Source of the DNA: JBOGFI01 sp050743365 | GTDB lineage: Bacteria; Actinomycetota; Acidimicrobiia; IMCC26256; JACDBD01 | Assembly (NCBI GenBank): GCA_050743365.1 | Contig: JBOGFI010000032.1 | Location: 1 to 25,960, forward strand | Reading direction: 5' to 3' | Length of the DNA stretch: 25,960 nucleotides | In this document: positions 1 to 7,784 of the stretch, in pieces | Layout: every line of letters begins with the position of its first letter | Position numbering within the stretch: the first letter of the stretch is position 1 | The notes under the pieces: model-generated | Told to the model about the DNA's origin: nothing | The model's database searches: none | The model's input: only the letters and a program-made list of their open reading frames with translations | Made by a program: the position numbers and the translations under genes

Positions 1-75
1 GTACCCTGCGGCGCAGGTCGCCGGGGCCCGAGCGGCCCGGCCCGCAGGGCCGAGAGCGGGAAGGACAAGGCGGCC
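1..75. other. Upstream region of purK with two small hairpins
   Basis: No coding region is recognisable in these bases. Two short inverted repeats are visible: CCTGC/GCAGG at 5-17 and CGGCCC/GGGCCG at 38-52, each with a 3-base loop. They could be the terminator of a gene lying before the window or part of the purK leader. In DNA this GC-rich, short stems occur by chance. A GGGAAGGA stretch at 58-65 is the likely ribosome binding site for the GTG at 76. Confidence 0.3.
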
Positions 76-1188
76 GTGGACGAGGCGACGACGGTGGCCG
101 TCCTCGGCGGCGGGCAGCTCGGGCGCATGCTCGGGCTCGCCGGGATCCCGCTGGGCCTCCGGTTCCGGTTCCTCGACCCGTCACCCGAGGCGCCGGCGGC
201 CGAGGTCGGGGCGTTGGTGGTGGGCGGGCTCGGTGACCGGGACGCGCTCACCGCCGTGACCGACGGCGTGGCCGTCGCGACCTACGAATGGGAGGGCGTG
301 CCGGCGGATGCCGCCCGCTTCGTCGCTGAGCGCGTGCCGGTGTTGCCACCGTGGCTCGCGCTCGAGGTGTCGCAGGACCGCCTGGCCGAGAAGACGCTCT
401 TCCGCCGGCTGGGCATCGCCACCGCCGACTTCAACGCCGTCGACAGCCAGCTCGAGCTCGGGCGTGCGCTCAAGGAGGCCGGGCTGCCCGCGGTCCTCAA
501 GACGCGGCGCGGCGGCTACGACGGCAAGGGTCAGCGGATGCTCGCGAGCGAGGCCGACGCCGACGCCGCCTGGCACGAGCTCGGCCGCGCCTCCCTCATC
601 CTCGAGCAGGTGGTGCCGTTCGACCGTGAGCTCTCGATCCTCGCGGTGCGGGGCCGCGACGGCGCCACCGAGTGCTACCCGCTGGTCGAGAACGAGCACC
701 GCGACGGGATCCTGCGCTCGAGCCGCGCCCCCGCGCCCGGCCTCACCGGTTCCCTCCAGGCGAACGCCGAGCGCTACGCCGTCCGGCTCCTCGACGAGCT
801 CGACTACGAAGGCGTGCTCGCAGTCGAGCTGTTCCAGGTCGGGCGCGACCTGGTCGCCAACGAGCTCGCCCCCCGGGTGCACAACTCGGGCCATTGGACG
901 ATCGAGGGCGCAGAGACCAGCCAGTTCGAGAACCACCTCAGGGCGGTGCTGGGGTGGCCGCTGGGCCCGACCGGGCTGCTCGGCTCCAGCGCGATGGTGA
1001 ACTGCATCGGCACGCTGCCCGACCCGGCCGCGGTGCTGCGCATCCCCGGCGTCCACCTCCACCGCTACGGCAAGGCGCCGCGACCGGGCCGGAAGCTCGG
1101 CCACGTCACGGTCACCGCCGGCGACGCCGGGGCGCTCGACCAGCGCCTCGCGCAGGTCCACGCCGCGGTCGGGCCCAGGGCCGGGTGA
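76..1188 (+). CDS. purK: N5-carboxyaminoimidazole ribonucleotide synthase (ATP-grasp)
   Basis: PurK uses ATP and bicarbonate to carboxylate aminoimidazole ribonucleotide to N5-CAIR in cytosolic purine synthesis; PurE then converts it to CAIR. The 370-residue length is normal. The N-terminus has the GGGQLGRM pre-ATP-grasp signature at residues 11-18. The ATP-grasp loop RRGGYDGKG lies at 144-152. The C-terminal part carries the conserved NELAPRVHNSGHWT and SQFENHLRA stretches that define PurK. The GTG start at 76 sits about 10 bases after a purine-rich GGGAAGGA, and the protein aligns from its first strand. No purE is seen downstream, so it may lie before the window. coaA follows within 20 bases, suggesting cotranscription. 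Confidence 0.96.
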   Translation: MDEATTVAVLGGGQLGRMLGLAGIPLGLRFRFLDPSPEAPAAEVGALVVGGLGDRDALTAVTDGVAVATYEWEGVPADAARFVAERVPVLPPWLALEVSQDRLAEKTLFRRLGIATADFNAVDSQLELGRALKEAGLPAVLKTRRGGYDGKGQRMLASEADADAAWHELGRASLILEQVVPFDRELSILAVRGRDGATECYPLVENEHRDGILRSSRAPAPGLTGSLQANAERYAVRLLDELDYEGVLAVELFQVGRDLVANELAPRVHNSGHWTIEGAETSQFENHLRAVLGWPLGPTGLLGSSAMVNCIGTLPDPAAVLRIPGVHLHRYGKAPRPGRKLGHVTVTAGDAGALDQRLAQVHAAVGPRAG

Positions 1189-1205
1189 GCGCAGTGGACG
1201 GTCCG

Positions 1206-2138
1206 ATGAGCTCCCGCTACCTGCGCTTCCCCCGCGAGGATTGGGCCCGGCTGCGCGCGTCCACGCCGCTGACCTTGAGCGAGCACGATCTCGAGGCGCT
1301 CCGTGGGATCAACGAGCGCGTCTCGCTCGACGAGGTCGTCGAGATCTACCTGCCGCTCTCGAGGTTGCTGAACCTCTACGTCGCCGCCAGCCAGGGTCTC
1401 CACCGGGTGACCGACACGTTCCTCGGGAGCCCGGCGCCGAAGGTGCCCTACGTGATCGCGATCGCGGGCAGCGTCGCCGTGGGCAAGAGCACCACCGCCC
1501 GGATCCTCCAGGCCCTGCTCGCGCGGTGGCCCGACCATCCGCGGGTCGACCTAGTACCCACCGACGGGTTCCTCCACCCCAACCGGGTTCTCGAGGAGCG
1601 GGGCCTGATGGAGCGCAAGGGCTTCCCCGAGAGTTACGACGTGCGGCGCCTGGTGCGGTTCCTCGCCGACGTCAAGGCGGGCTGCGCCGAGGTCAGCGCC
1701 CCGGTCTACTCGCATCTCACCTACGACATCGTCCCTGGCGAGCAGCAGTTGGTGAGCGGTCCCGACATCCTGATCGTCGAGGGCCTCACCGTGCTCCAGA
1801 CGGGCGACGGCCGGCCGGAGTCACGCCCACAGCTGTTCGTTTCCGACTTCTTCGACTTCTCGATCTACGTCGATGCCCGAGAGCGCGACATCGAGCGCTG
1901 GTTCCTCGAGCGGTTCCTCACACTCCGCGACACCGCGTTCCGGGACCCGTCGTCGTTCTTCCGCCACTTCGCGGCGCTGTCGACCGAAGAGGCCGTCGAG
2001 GTGGCGAGTCACATCTGGCGCACGATCAACGGCGTCAACCTGCGGGAGAACATCCTCCCGACGCGCCCGCGCGCCCACCTCATCCTGGAGAAGGCCGGCG
2101 ACCACAGCGTGCAGAACGTGGCGCTCCGCAAGCTTTGA
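1206..2138 (+). CDS. coaA: Type I pantothenate kinase
   Basis: This enzyme phosphorylates pantothenate with ATP, the first and controlling step of coenzyme A synthesis. From ATG 1206 it is 310 residues, close to the roughly 312 of Mycobacterium tuberculosis CoaA, which it resembles throughout. Walker A is GSVAVGKS at residues 88-95, followed by the TDGFL and RKGFPESYD motifs, PVYSHLTYDIVPG, and the C-terminal WRTIN and ENILPTRPRA stretches. The start is uncertain: GTG 1185 would give a 4-base GTGA overlap with the purK stop, GTG 1194 is also possible, and no candidate has a strong ribosome binding site. Coupling to purK would join two cofactor/nucleotide housekeeping genes. Type I kinases are normally feedback-inhibited by CoA. 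Confidence 0.95.
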   Translation: MSSRYLRFPREDWARLRASTPLTLSEHDLEALRGINERVSLDEVVEIYLPLSRLLNLYVAASQGLHRVTDTFLGSPAPKVPYVIAIAGSVAVGKSTTARILQALLARWPDHPRVDLVPTDGFLHPNRVLEERGLMERKGFPESYDVRRLVRFLADVKAGCAEVSAPVYSHLTYDIVPGEQQLVSGPDILIVEGLTVLQTGDGRPESRPQLFVSDFFDFSIYVDARERDIERWFLERFLTLRDTAFRDPSSFFRHFAALSTEEAVEVASHIWRTINGVNLRENILPTRPRAHLILEKAGDHSVQNVALRKL

Positions 2139-2190
2139 GGCGTCGGCGTGGTGGGCAGCCGGATTGGCGTGCGGGTAGCGTCGCCCGGCG

Positions 2191-2712
2191 ATGGCCGAAT
2201 GCGTCGAGCTGCGCCGCCACACCGACAACGACGGCGACGCGCTCACGTCCGAGGGCGTGCGCGCCGCGGTCGAGATCGGCCGCGGCCTCGCGGGCGGGTA
2301 CGTGCTGCTCGTGTCGTCGGGCGCCCAGCGCGCCACGCAGACGCTCGCCTGCCTGGTCGCCGGGCTCGGTGAGCGCGTGGGGGGCGGGGCGATCGTCGAG
2401 CCCGGCCTCCGCTCGGAGCACGAGGACCGCTGGCGCGAGCTGTTCCGTCAGGCCGGCAGCGGCGCGCTCGACGCGATGAGACGCGTCGACGCCGCCTTCG
2501 TCGACGACGAGGCGGCCCGGCTCGGTGACGCGCTGCGCCGCGTCCTTGCCATCCTCCCCGAGGGCGGCCGGGCCCTCGCCGTCGGCCACAGCCCCACGAA
2601 CGAGGCTGCCGTGCTCGGTCTCACCGGGCAGGTCGTCGCCCCGCTGGCGAAGGGCGCGGGGGTGCTCGTCGTCGACGATGATGAACGATTCCGGCTGGAG
2701 CCGGCGAACTAG
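2191..2712 (+). CDS. Histidine phosphatase family protein (SixA/phosphoglycerate mutase-like)
   Basis: A 173-residue member of the histidine phosphatase superfamily, which transfers phosphate through a phosphohistidine. The N-terminal catalytic motif is RHT at residues 9-11, a variant of the usual RHG, in the context LRRHTDNDGDALTSEG. The second catalytic histidine is in AVGHSPTNEA (His133). The short single-domain form and the RHxxxxG-like start resemble SixA-type protein phosphohistidine phosphatases, but the substrate cannot be told from sequence. It follows coaA by 52 bases on the same strand and may be in that transcript. A strong hairpin 64 bases downstream probably ends the unit. Confidence 0.82.
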   Translation: MAECVELRRHTDNDGDALTSEGVRAAVEIGRGLAGGYVLLVSSGAQRATQTLACLVAGLGERVGGGAIVEPGLRSEHEDRWRELFRQAGSGALDAMRRVDAAFVDDEAARLGDALRRVLAILPEGGRALAVGHSPTNEAAVLGLTGQVVAPLAKGAGVLVVDDDERFRLEPAN

Positions 2713-2775
2713 GAAGGCCTGCCAGCCCGTTACTGGCCGCCAGGATTGCGCGGGAGCGGCGAGCGGCCCGGAGGG

Positions 2776-2798
2776 CGGCGGCAGGTACCCTGCCGCCG
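2776..2798. terminator. Bidirectional hairpin terminator candidate
   Basis: A perfect 10-bp inverted repeat, CGGCGGCAGG and CCTGCCGCCG, with a 3-base TAC loop lies between the convergent histidine phosphatase (ends 2712) and the racemase (ends 2817). There is no T-run on either strand, so it would be a hairpin-only terminator or a stem that helps Rho-dependent ending. Its position between two convergent stops supports the role. Confidence 0.6.
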
Positions 2799-2816
2799 AG
2801 CGAGCGCGACCAGGAG

Positions 2817-3956
2817 TTAGCGGATTGCGCCGGCGTCGCGCAGCTTCGCCAGCTCGTCGGCCGTGAAGCCCCAGTCGGCGAGCGCGTCGTCGGTGTGCTG
2901 CCCCGGCCACGCGGGCGGACCCTGGATGCCTCCGGGAGTGCGCGAGAAGCGGGGCGCCGGCGCCGGCTGCTGCACGCCGAACTCGTCCACGAGCGTGCCA
3001 CGCGCCTTCATGTGCGGGTGCTCGGCGACCTCCCCCATCGGGAGCACTGGCGCGAAGCACGCGTCCGTCTTCTCGAGCACCTCGGACCACTCGGCCCGGG
3101 TCCTGGTCTTGAACAGCTCGGTGAGCCGCTCGCGCAGCTTCGGCCACCCGCTCCGGTCCATCTGCGCCGGCAGGTCGTCGTCGTTCAAGCCGAGACGCTC
3201 GATCAGCTCGCCGTAGAACTGCGGCTCGAGCGAGCCCACCGAGACGAACTTGCCGTCGGCGGTCTCGTAGGTGTCGTAGAAGGGCGCGCCGGTGTCGAGC
3301 ACGTTGACGCCGAGCTCGTCGTCCCAGAAGCCCATCGCGCGCAGGCCCCACATCATCGTCATGAGGATCGCGGACCCGTCGATCATCGCCGCGTCGACGA
3401 CCTGGCCCTTCCCCGACTCGCGTGCCTCGAGGATCGCGCATACCACGCCGAAGGCCAGCAGCATGCCGCCGCCGCCGAAGTCGCCGATCAGGTTCATCGG
3501 CGGGGTCGGCTTGCCGCCGGCGCGCCCCATGTGGGCGAGGGCGCCCGCCAGGGCGATGTAGTTGATGTCGTGGCCGGCGGCTTGCGAGTACGGGCCCTCC
3601 TGGCCCCACCCGGTCATGCGGCCGTACACGATCTTGGGGTTGCGGGCGTGGCAGTGGTCGGGGCCGATGCCCAGGCGCTCGGCCACGCCCGGGCGGAAGC
3701 CCTCGATGAGGGCGTCGGCCCGCTCGACCAGGCGCATCACGGTCTCGACGCCGTTGGCGGCCTTGAGGTCGATGCCGGCCGAGCGGCGACCGCGGTTCAG
3801 CACCTCCTTGTTGGGCCTGGAGTGGTCGCCGCCCACGGCCTGGGCGCGGTCGACGCGGATCACGTCGGCGCCCATGTCGGCAAGCATCATGGCCGCGAAC
3901 GGCCCCGGCCCGATGCCGGCGATCTCGATGATCTTCACGCCCGTCAGCGGTCCCAC
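2817..3956 (-). CDS. Alpha-methylacyl-CoA racemase (CaiB/BaiF family)
   Basis: This enzyme interconverts (R)- and (S)-2-methylacyl-CoA esters, letting methyl-branched fatty acids and sterol side chains enter beta-oxidation. The 379-residue protein matches M. tuberculosis MCR closely. The catalytic residues are visible as His129 in AAGHDINYI, Asp159 in NLIGDFGGGG and Glu244 in SLEPQFY, each shifted by exactly 3 from the MCR residues His126, Asp156 and Glu241. The CaiB fold opens with LTGVKIIEIAGIGPGPFAA. GTG 3956 is chosen because an ideal AAGGAGG lies 7 bases upstream; the reading frame stays open much further upstream but only as antisense to the next gene. It is divergent from the SMP-30-like gene with 45 bases between. 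A CoA-transferase role is possible but less likely given the conserved racemase triad. Confidence 0.92.
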   Translation of the reverse strand: MGPLTGVKIIEIAGIGPGPFAAMMLADMGADVIRVDRAQAVGGDHSRPNKEVLNRGRRSAGIDLKAANGVETVMRLVERADALIEGFRPGVAERLGIGPDHCHARNPKIVYGRMTGWGQEGPYSQAAGHDINYIALAGALAHMGRAGGKPTPPMNLIGDFGGGGMLLAFGVVCAILEARESGKGQVVDAAMIDGSAILMTMMWGLRAMGFWDDELGVNVLDTGAPFYDTYETADGKFVSVGSLEPQFYGELIERLGLNDDDLPAQMDRSGWPKLRERLTELFKTRTRAEWSEVLEKTDACFAPVLPMGEVAEHPHMKARGTLVDEFGVQQPAPAPRFSRTPGGIQGPPAWPGQHTDDALADWGFTADELAKLRDAGAIR

Positions 3957-3963
3957 GTCACGA

Positions 3964-3970
3964 CCTCCTT
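3964..3970 (-). promoter_or_regulatory. Shine-Dalgarno site fixing the racemase start
   Basis: On the minus strand this reads AAGGAGG, a near-perfect anti-16S match, 7 bases before the GTG at 3956. It rules out the longer open frame that runs antisense through the neighbouring gene. Confidence 0.8.
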
Positions 3971-3989
3971 GCTCGGTGCCGTCGCCGAC

Positions 3990-3995
3990 GATAAT
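3990..3995 (+). promoter_or_regulatory. Possible -10 element for a leaderless SMP-30 transcript
   Basis: GATAAT lies 6 bases before the ATG at 4002, the spacing expected if transcription begins at the start codon itself. A weak TTGCTC at 3969-3974 could be the -35, with a short 15-base spacer. No ribosome binding site is seen for this gene, which fits a leaderless message of the kind common in actinobacteria. This is inference from spacing only. Confidence 0.35.
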
Positions 3996-4001
3996 CCCGC
4001 C

Positions 4002-4832
4002 ATGCGGTGGGAGACCCTGGCCTCGGGCTACGGGCTCGTCGAGGGGCCGACGGTCGACGCGGTAGGAGGCCTCTACTTCAGCGACGTGCTGGGCGGCGGC
4101 GTCTACCGCCTGGCCCCCGACGGCCAGGTCGAGACGGTCGTGCCGAAGCGCCGAGGCGTGGGCGGCATCGCGCTCCACGCCGACGGCGGGCTCGTGCTGT
4201 CGGGCCGCGACCTTGTGCACGTGCGCGACGGCGAGACCCGCGTGCTCTACGCGATCGACGGCCTCCCGGGCTGGAACGACCTCTGCACCGACCGGTCGGG
4301 GCGCGTCTACGCCGGCGCGCTGCGGTTCATGGTGTTCGATCAGGGCGCCGATCCCGTCGCGGGCGAGTGCTGGCGCATCGAGGCCGAGGGTGAGGCGACG
4401 GCGCTCTACGGAGGCATCGTGCACGCCAACGGCGTCGCCCTGTCGACCGACGAGGCCCGCATCTACCACTCCGACACCCGGCGGGGCGTCGTCGTCGTGC
4501 ACGACCTCACCGCCGGCGGCACGGCGATGGGCCGGAGGGAGTGGTCGATGCCTGCCGGCCAGCCCGACGGCATGGCGCTCGACGAGGACGGTTGCGTCTG
4601 GGTGGCGGCGGTCGGCGCCGGGAGCGTGGTGCGTCTCACACCCGACGGCGAATGCGATCGCGCCATCGAGGTGCCCGCGAGCTTCGTGACGAGCCTCTGC
4701 TTCGGCGGCGACGACCTCCGGGATCTCTGCGTAACCACCGCCGACAACGCCGAGCACCCCGAAGACCGCGGGTCGATCTTCCGCACCCGCGTCGACGTGG
4801 CCGGGCTCCCCGTGTGCCCGGCGACGATCTGA
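4002..4832 (+). CDS. SMP-30/gluconolactonase/LRE family protein
   Basis: A 276-residue six-bladed beta-propeller of the SMP-30/gluconolactonase family, metal-dependent enzymes that hydrolyse lactones or related esters. The usual metal and substrate positions are present: Glu14 in LVEGP, Asn92 in PGWNDL, Asn143 in HANGVALS and Asp189 in QPDGMALDEDG, matching the Glu/Asn/Asn/Asp set of the family. Repeated blade motifs such as DGGLVLSGRD and EDGCVWVAAV follow. There is no signal peptide, so it is probably cytosolic. Its head-to-head placement with the racemase, 45 bases apart, suggests shared control. The actual substrate is unknown; bacterial members next to CoA-ester genes are often annotated only at family level. 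Confidence 0.85.
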   Translation: MRWETLASGYGLVEGPTVDAVGGLYFSDVLGGGVYRLAPDGQVETVVPKRRGVGGIALHADGGLVLSGRDLVHVRDGETRVLYAIDGLPGWNDLCTDRSGRVYAGALRFMVFDQGADPVAGECWRIEAEGEATALYGGIVHANGVALSTDEARIYHSDTRRGVVVVHDLTAGGTAMGRREWSMPAGQPDGMALDEDGCVWVAAVGAGSVVRLTPDGECDRAIEVPASFVTSLCFGGDDLRDLCVTTADNAEHPEDRGSIFRTRVDVAGLPVCPATI

Positions 4833-4855
4833 CTTCACGTTCACCCGAGCACCCG

Positions 4856-4873
4856 CTTGACCGAATGGTCGAG
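4856..4873. promoter_or_regulatory. Candidate operator CTTGACC-N4-GGTCGAG
   Basis: An inverted repeat with 7-base arms (one mismatch) and a 4-base spacer lies 18 bases before the ATG at 4892. It matches the element at 25245-25262: the 11 bases beginning CCCG through the left arm are identical, and the right arm continues as GGTCRAGGGRCGG in both. Arms and spacing fit a dimeric repressor, for example of the TetR type. The regulator is unknown. Confidence 0.55.
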
Positions 4874-4891
4874 GGGCGGTGAGATTCCCCG

Positions 4892-5905
4892 ATGAAGCTG
4901 CGCCTGGAGCCGTTCGACGAGTACATGCACGCGCTGGAGGAGGCGTCCAACTTCAACGAGTCCATGTACTTCAACGTCTTCGACCCCTCGGAGCGAGTCG
5001 GCGGGTTCCTCCGCCTCGGCAACCGGGCCAACGAGGGGTACGCCGAGATGACGACCTGCCTCTACCTCCCCGATGGGCGGGTGGGCTTCATGTTCGCCCG
5101 GCCCGAGATCGCCGACAACGACGCATTCGACGCCGGCGGGATGCGCTTCGAGGTGATCGAGCCGTTCGAGGAGCTGCGCGTGTCGTACCGGGGCAAGGTC
5201 GCGCTGCTCGACGAGCCGCTCCAGATGGCGAACCCGCGGCAGGCGTTCACCGAGAACCCCTGGGTCGATGCCGACGTCGAGCTTCGCTACCGCGGCGTGT
5301 CGCCCATGTGGGGCGGCGAGCCCGTCGAGGACGACGGCTCCCCCATCTGGGAGAACGCCGAGGAGGGCTTCGCCCGCGGGCACTACGAGCAGCACGTCGG
5401 CGGGCGCGGCGTCATCCGCGTCGGCGACGAGGAGTGGGAGGTCGACGGCTACGGCCTGCGCGACCACTCGTGGGGGCCGCGCTTCTGGCAGTCGCCGTGG
5501 TGGTACCGGTGGCTCACGATGAACTTCGGCGAGGACGCCGGCTTCGTGATCTCGATCGTGACCGCCCGCGACGGTTCCCAGCGCATCGGAGGCGTCGCAC
5601 TCGACGCCGGCGAGTACCACCACATCGACGACGCCCGGGTGGAGACCGAGTGGGCGGGTGCCGACTCGTACCACCGGCGGATCCGGGCGCGTGCGAGCAC
5701 CGCCGAGCGCGAGTACGAGATCGAGGGCGAGGTGTTGTCACTCATCCCGCTCCGGAACCGGCGCAAGACGCCGGAGGGCGAGCAGCTCGTGACCCGGATC
5801 TCCGAGGGCATGACCGAATGGCGCTGTGACGGGCGCACCGGGTACGGCCTGTCGGAGTACCTCGACCAGATCGTCGACGGGCAGCCGGTCGGCGTCGACG
5901 CGTAG
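4892..5905 (+). CDS. Conserved protein of unknown function (possibly DUF7064/DUF7065, lipocalin-like)
   Basis: A 337-residue soluble protein without signal peptide or membrane segments. It has two similar halves rich in beta-strand patterns. The most conserved-looking stretches are FNESMYFNVFD near the N-terminus and YGLRDHSWGPRFW in the middle (residues about 187-199). The His-Ser-Trp-Gly motif resembles that of actinobacterial and proteobacterial proteins I recall as DUF7064/DUF7065, distantly like the AttH/CrtC lipocalin-type hydratases. The assignment is from memory and tentative, and no catalytic function is claimed. The ATG at 4892 is favoured because the protein begins cleanly there and a palindromic operator-like site lies just before it. 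The same site precedes an acyl-CoA dehydrogenase at 25283, which suggests a role in lipid or acyl-CoA metabolism. Confidence 0.75.
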   Translation: MKLRLEPFDEYMHALEEASNFNESMYFNVFDPSERVGGFLRLGNRANEGYAEMTTCLYLPDGRVGFMFARPEIADNDAFDAGGMRFEVIEPFEELRVSYRGKVALLDEPLQMANPRQAFTENPWVDADVELRYRGVSPMWGGEPVEDDGSPIWENAEEGFARGHYEQHVGGRGVIRVGDEEWEVDGYGLRDHSWGPRFWQSPWWYRWLTMNFGEDAGFVISIVTARDGSQRIGGVALDAGEYHHIDDARVETEWAGADSYHRRIRARASTAEREYEIEGEVLSLIPLRNRRKTPEGEQLVTRISEGMTEWRCDGRTGYGLSEYLDQIVDGQPVGVDA

Positions 5906-5920
5906 GGGCGTCGACGCGGG

Positions 5921-7738
5921 CTACCAGGAGCCGCCGCCCCCACCGCCTCCGCCTCCGCCGCTGAACCCGCCGCCGCCGAAGCCGCTCGAACCCGACCCCG
6001 AGGAGGTCGACGGCGGGGTCGACGTGAGCGTGCCCGCGGTCGAGACGGTGAACCCGTCGATGGCGTAGGCGAACGTCGCGATCGTGAACGGCGTCGTCCC
6101 CTGGTACCACGACGACGTATCGGGCGGCTCGTCGTCGAGCCCGGCGAACGCCTTCGCCCACTTGTCGGTGGCGCCGAAGACGATCGCGTAGGGCAGGTAC
6201 TCGGAGAAGAGGTTCTTGCGTTCTGCGAACCGGGCCCGGTCGGCCTCCGACTCCTCGATGAAGCGGCGGAACCCGTTCGTGCGTCGGAGCACGCCATAGC
6301 CCTTGGCGGTGCGCCGCGGCATCCAGTAGGCGCCGATCATGAGCAGGACGCCGAGCAGGACGACGGGGATCGGCCACAGCGCCACTCGAGTGAACGCGAC
6401 CGCGAGCCCGAACAGCACGCCACCGACGACGAGGGCTGTGAGGCCGAGGGCTCCGTAGCCCAGCCGGACGGCGCCCGGCGGCTTGGTGAACCATCCCTTC
6501 GCCATCGCGTCCTCGGCCAGCGCCTCGCGCACCCTGGCCATGCGAGCTGCGAACTTGTAGCGGAGGTCGGAGAGCTCGAGCTCGGTCCCGTCCTCGAACA
6601 GGCCTCCCATCAGCGCGCGCTCGTACTCCCGGAGGTCGTCGGGCTCCTTGCGCTTCGTCAGCCTCCAGTCGGGCCGCCGCGGGCTCGCGCCCGGCACCTC
6701 CTCGATCACGAGGTAGCCCCGCACGGCGAGGTCGACGATGGTGGCGGTCACGTCGAGCGGGTGGGCGGTGAAGTCGACCAGCGTGCCGACCTGCCCGGGC
6801 CGCAGGCCGTCGGGTGGTACGAACTCGACCGGCGTCTCGCCCGGCTCGAACAGCGGGACCGTCTCTTCGTTGCCCGAGGCGGAGCCGAAGGCGGCGTCGA
6901 CGGGCGAGCCCACGTAGCGTCGGTCGCGGCCGCGTCGGTAGGCGAGGAGCGCGAATCCTCCGATCACGGGCATCAGGAGCAGCGCGAAGCCGCCCACGTT
7001 GGCCCGGGTGAGCTGGAAGCCGCGGCCGATCCACCACCGCTCCTCGAGGATCGGCCGGGGAGCTGGCACAGCGCCACGGGGGATCCCGACGACGACGGTG
7101 AGGCTCTGGAACGGGAACAGCTCCGCCTGCGAGAAGCGCGCGACCTCACCGTCCGCGCCGGCTTCGCCGCAAGGGAGGGTGGAGCCGGTCGCGCCGCTGA
7201 AGCAGGCGACGTCGGTGATGGCCGCCGGCGCCTCGACCCTCACGGTCGCGTCGTCGATGATCACCGACCAGTCGCCGCCGATGGCGTTCCAATAGAGCTC
7301 GTCGTGGTCGCGAAAGCCGTTGAGCGCCCCCTCCACGCGGTAGGTGATCTCGTAGCTGTGCTCACCCGTGATCGTGCGGTCGGGGTCGCCGATCTTGATC
7401 CGCTTGTCGTTGCCGGTGCTCTCGACGGTGTAGTCGGCGGACGCGCCCTCGGTGGCGCGCACCGAGACGACGTCGAGCGGGTACACGCGGTCGTGGTGGT
7501 CCTTCTTCGGGTATCTCACGCGTACCGGGATGTCGCGGAGGATCCCGTGACGGGGCACGACGCCGAAGTCGTAGTCGATCGCCTCCCGCACGAGCAGCGA
7601 TCCGTCGTCCTCGATGCGGAGGTCGACGTCGTAGCTGGTGATGCGCTCGGTGCCCGTACGGCCGGCGGCAGGCCCGGCCGGAAGGACGACGGCGCTGACC
7701 GCGACGCACGCGAGGACCACCAAGCTGCGTCGACGCAC
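5921..7738 (-). CDS. DUF2207 family membrane protein with signal peptide and Gly-rich tail
   Basis: About 605 residues. From GTG 7738 it starts with VRRRSLVVLACVAVSAVVLP, a typical signal peptide or anchor, followed by an extracytoplasmic beta-rich DUF2207 domain (ITSYDVDLRIEDDGSLLVRE onwards, with RHGILRDIPVR). A membrane helix lies near residues 245-265 and a hydrophobic pair near 427-474. The C-terminal domain follows, ending in a tract of almost only glycine and serine and a final Trp. This layout is typical of the DUF2207 family, whose function is unknown. An alternative start at GTG 7780 would leave only 4 bases to the divergent neighbour, so 7738 is preferred. It converges on the 4892 gene with 15 bases between. 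Confidence 0.85.
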   Translation of the reverse strand: MRRRSLVVLACVAVSAVVLPAGPAAGRTGTERITSYDVDLRIEDDGSLLVREAIDYDFGVVPRHGILRDIPVRVRYPKKDHHDRVYPLDVVSVRATEGASADYTVESTGNDKRIKIGDPDRTITGEHSYEITYRVEGALNGFRDHDELYWNAIGGDWSVIIDDATVRVEAPAAITDVACFSGATGSTLPCGEAGADGEVARFSQAELFPFQSLTVVVGIPRGAVPAPRPILEERWWIGRGFQLTRANVGGFALLLMPVIGGFALLAYRRGRDRRYVGSPVDAAFGSASGNEETVPLFEPGETPVEFVPPDGLRPGQVGTLVDFTAHPLDVTATIVDLAVRGYLVIEEVPGASPRRPDWRLTKRKEPDDLREYERALMGGLFEDGTELELSDLRYKFAARMARVREALAEDAMAKGWFTKPPGAVRLGYGALGLTALVVGGVLFGLAVAFTRVALWPIPVVLLGVLLMIGAYWMPRRTAKGYGVLRRTNGFRRFIEESEADRARFAERKNLFSEYLPYAIVFGATDKWAKAFAGLDDEPPDTSSWYQGTTPFTIATFAYAIDGFTVSTAGTLTSTPPSTSSGSGSSGFGGGGFSGGGGGGGGGGSW

Positions 7739-7784
7739 GGGCGAGAGGCTAACTGACGGGACCGCAGGTACGGTGCTCACGACT

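Noticed and set aside
181..1161. Long open frame antisense to purK
   Set aside because: Low-complexity composition typical of the reverse frame of a GC-rich gene; purK itself is clearly conserved.
2817..3956. Generic CoA-transferase label for the CaiB-family gene
   Set aside because: The His/Asp/Glu set and close resemblance to mycobacterial MCR favour the racemase.
2895..4001. Long forward open frame continuing upstream of the SMP-30-like ATG
   Set aside because: It is antisense to the racemase, whose catalytic residues are all in place; the propeller begins at 4002.
5826..6068. Short forward frame with a polyproline run
   Set aside because: The prolines are the antisense of the glycine tail of the DUF2207 gene.
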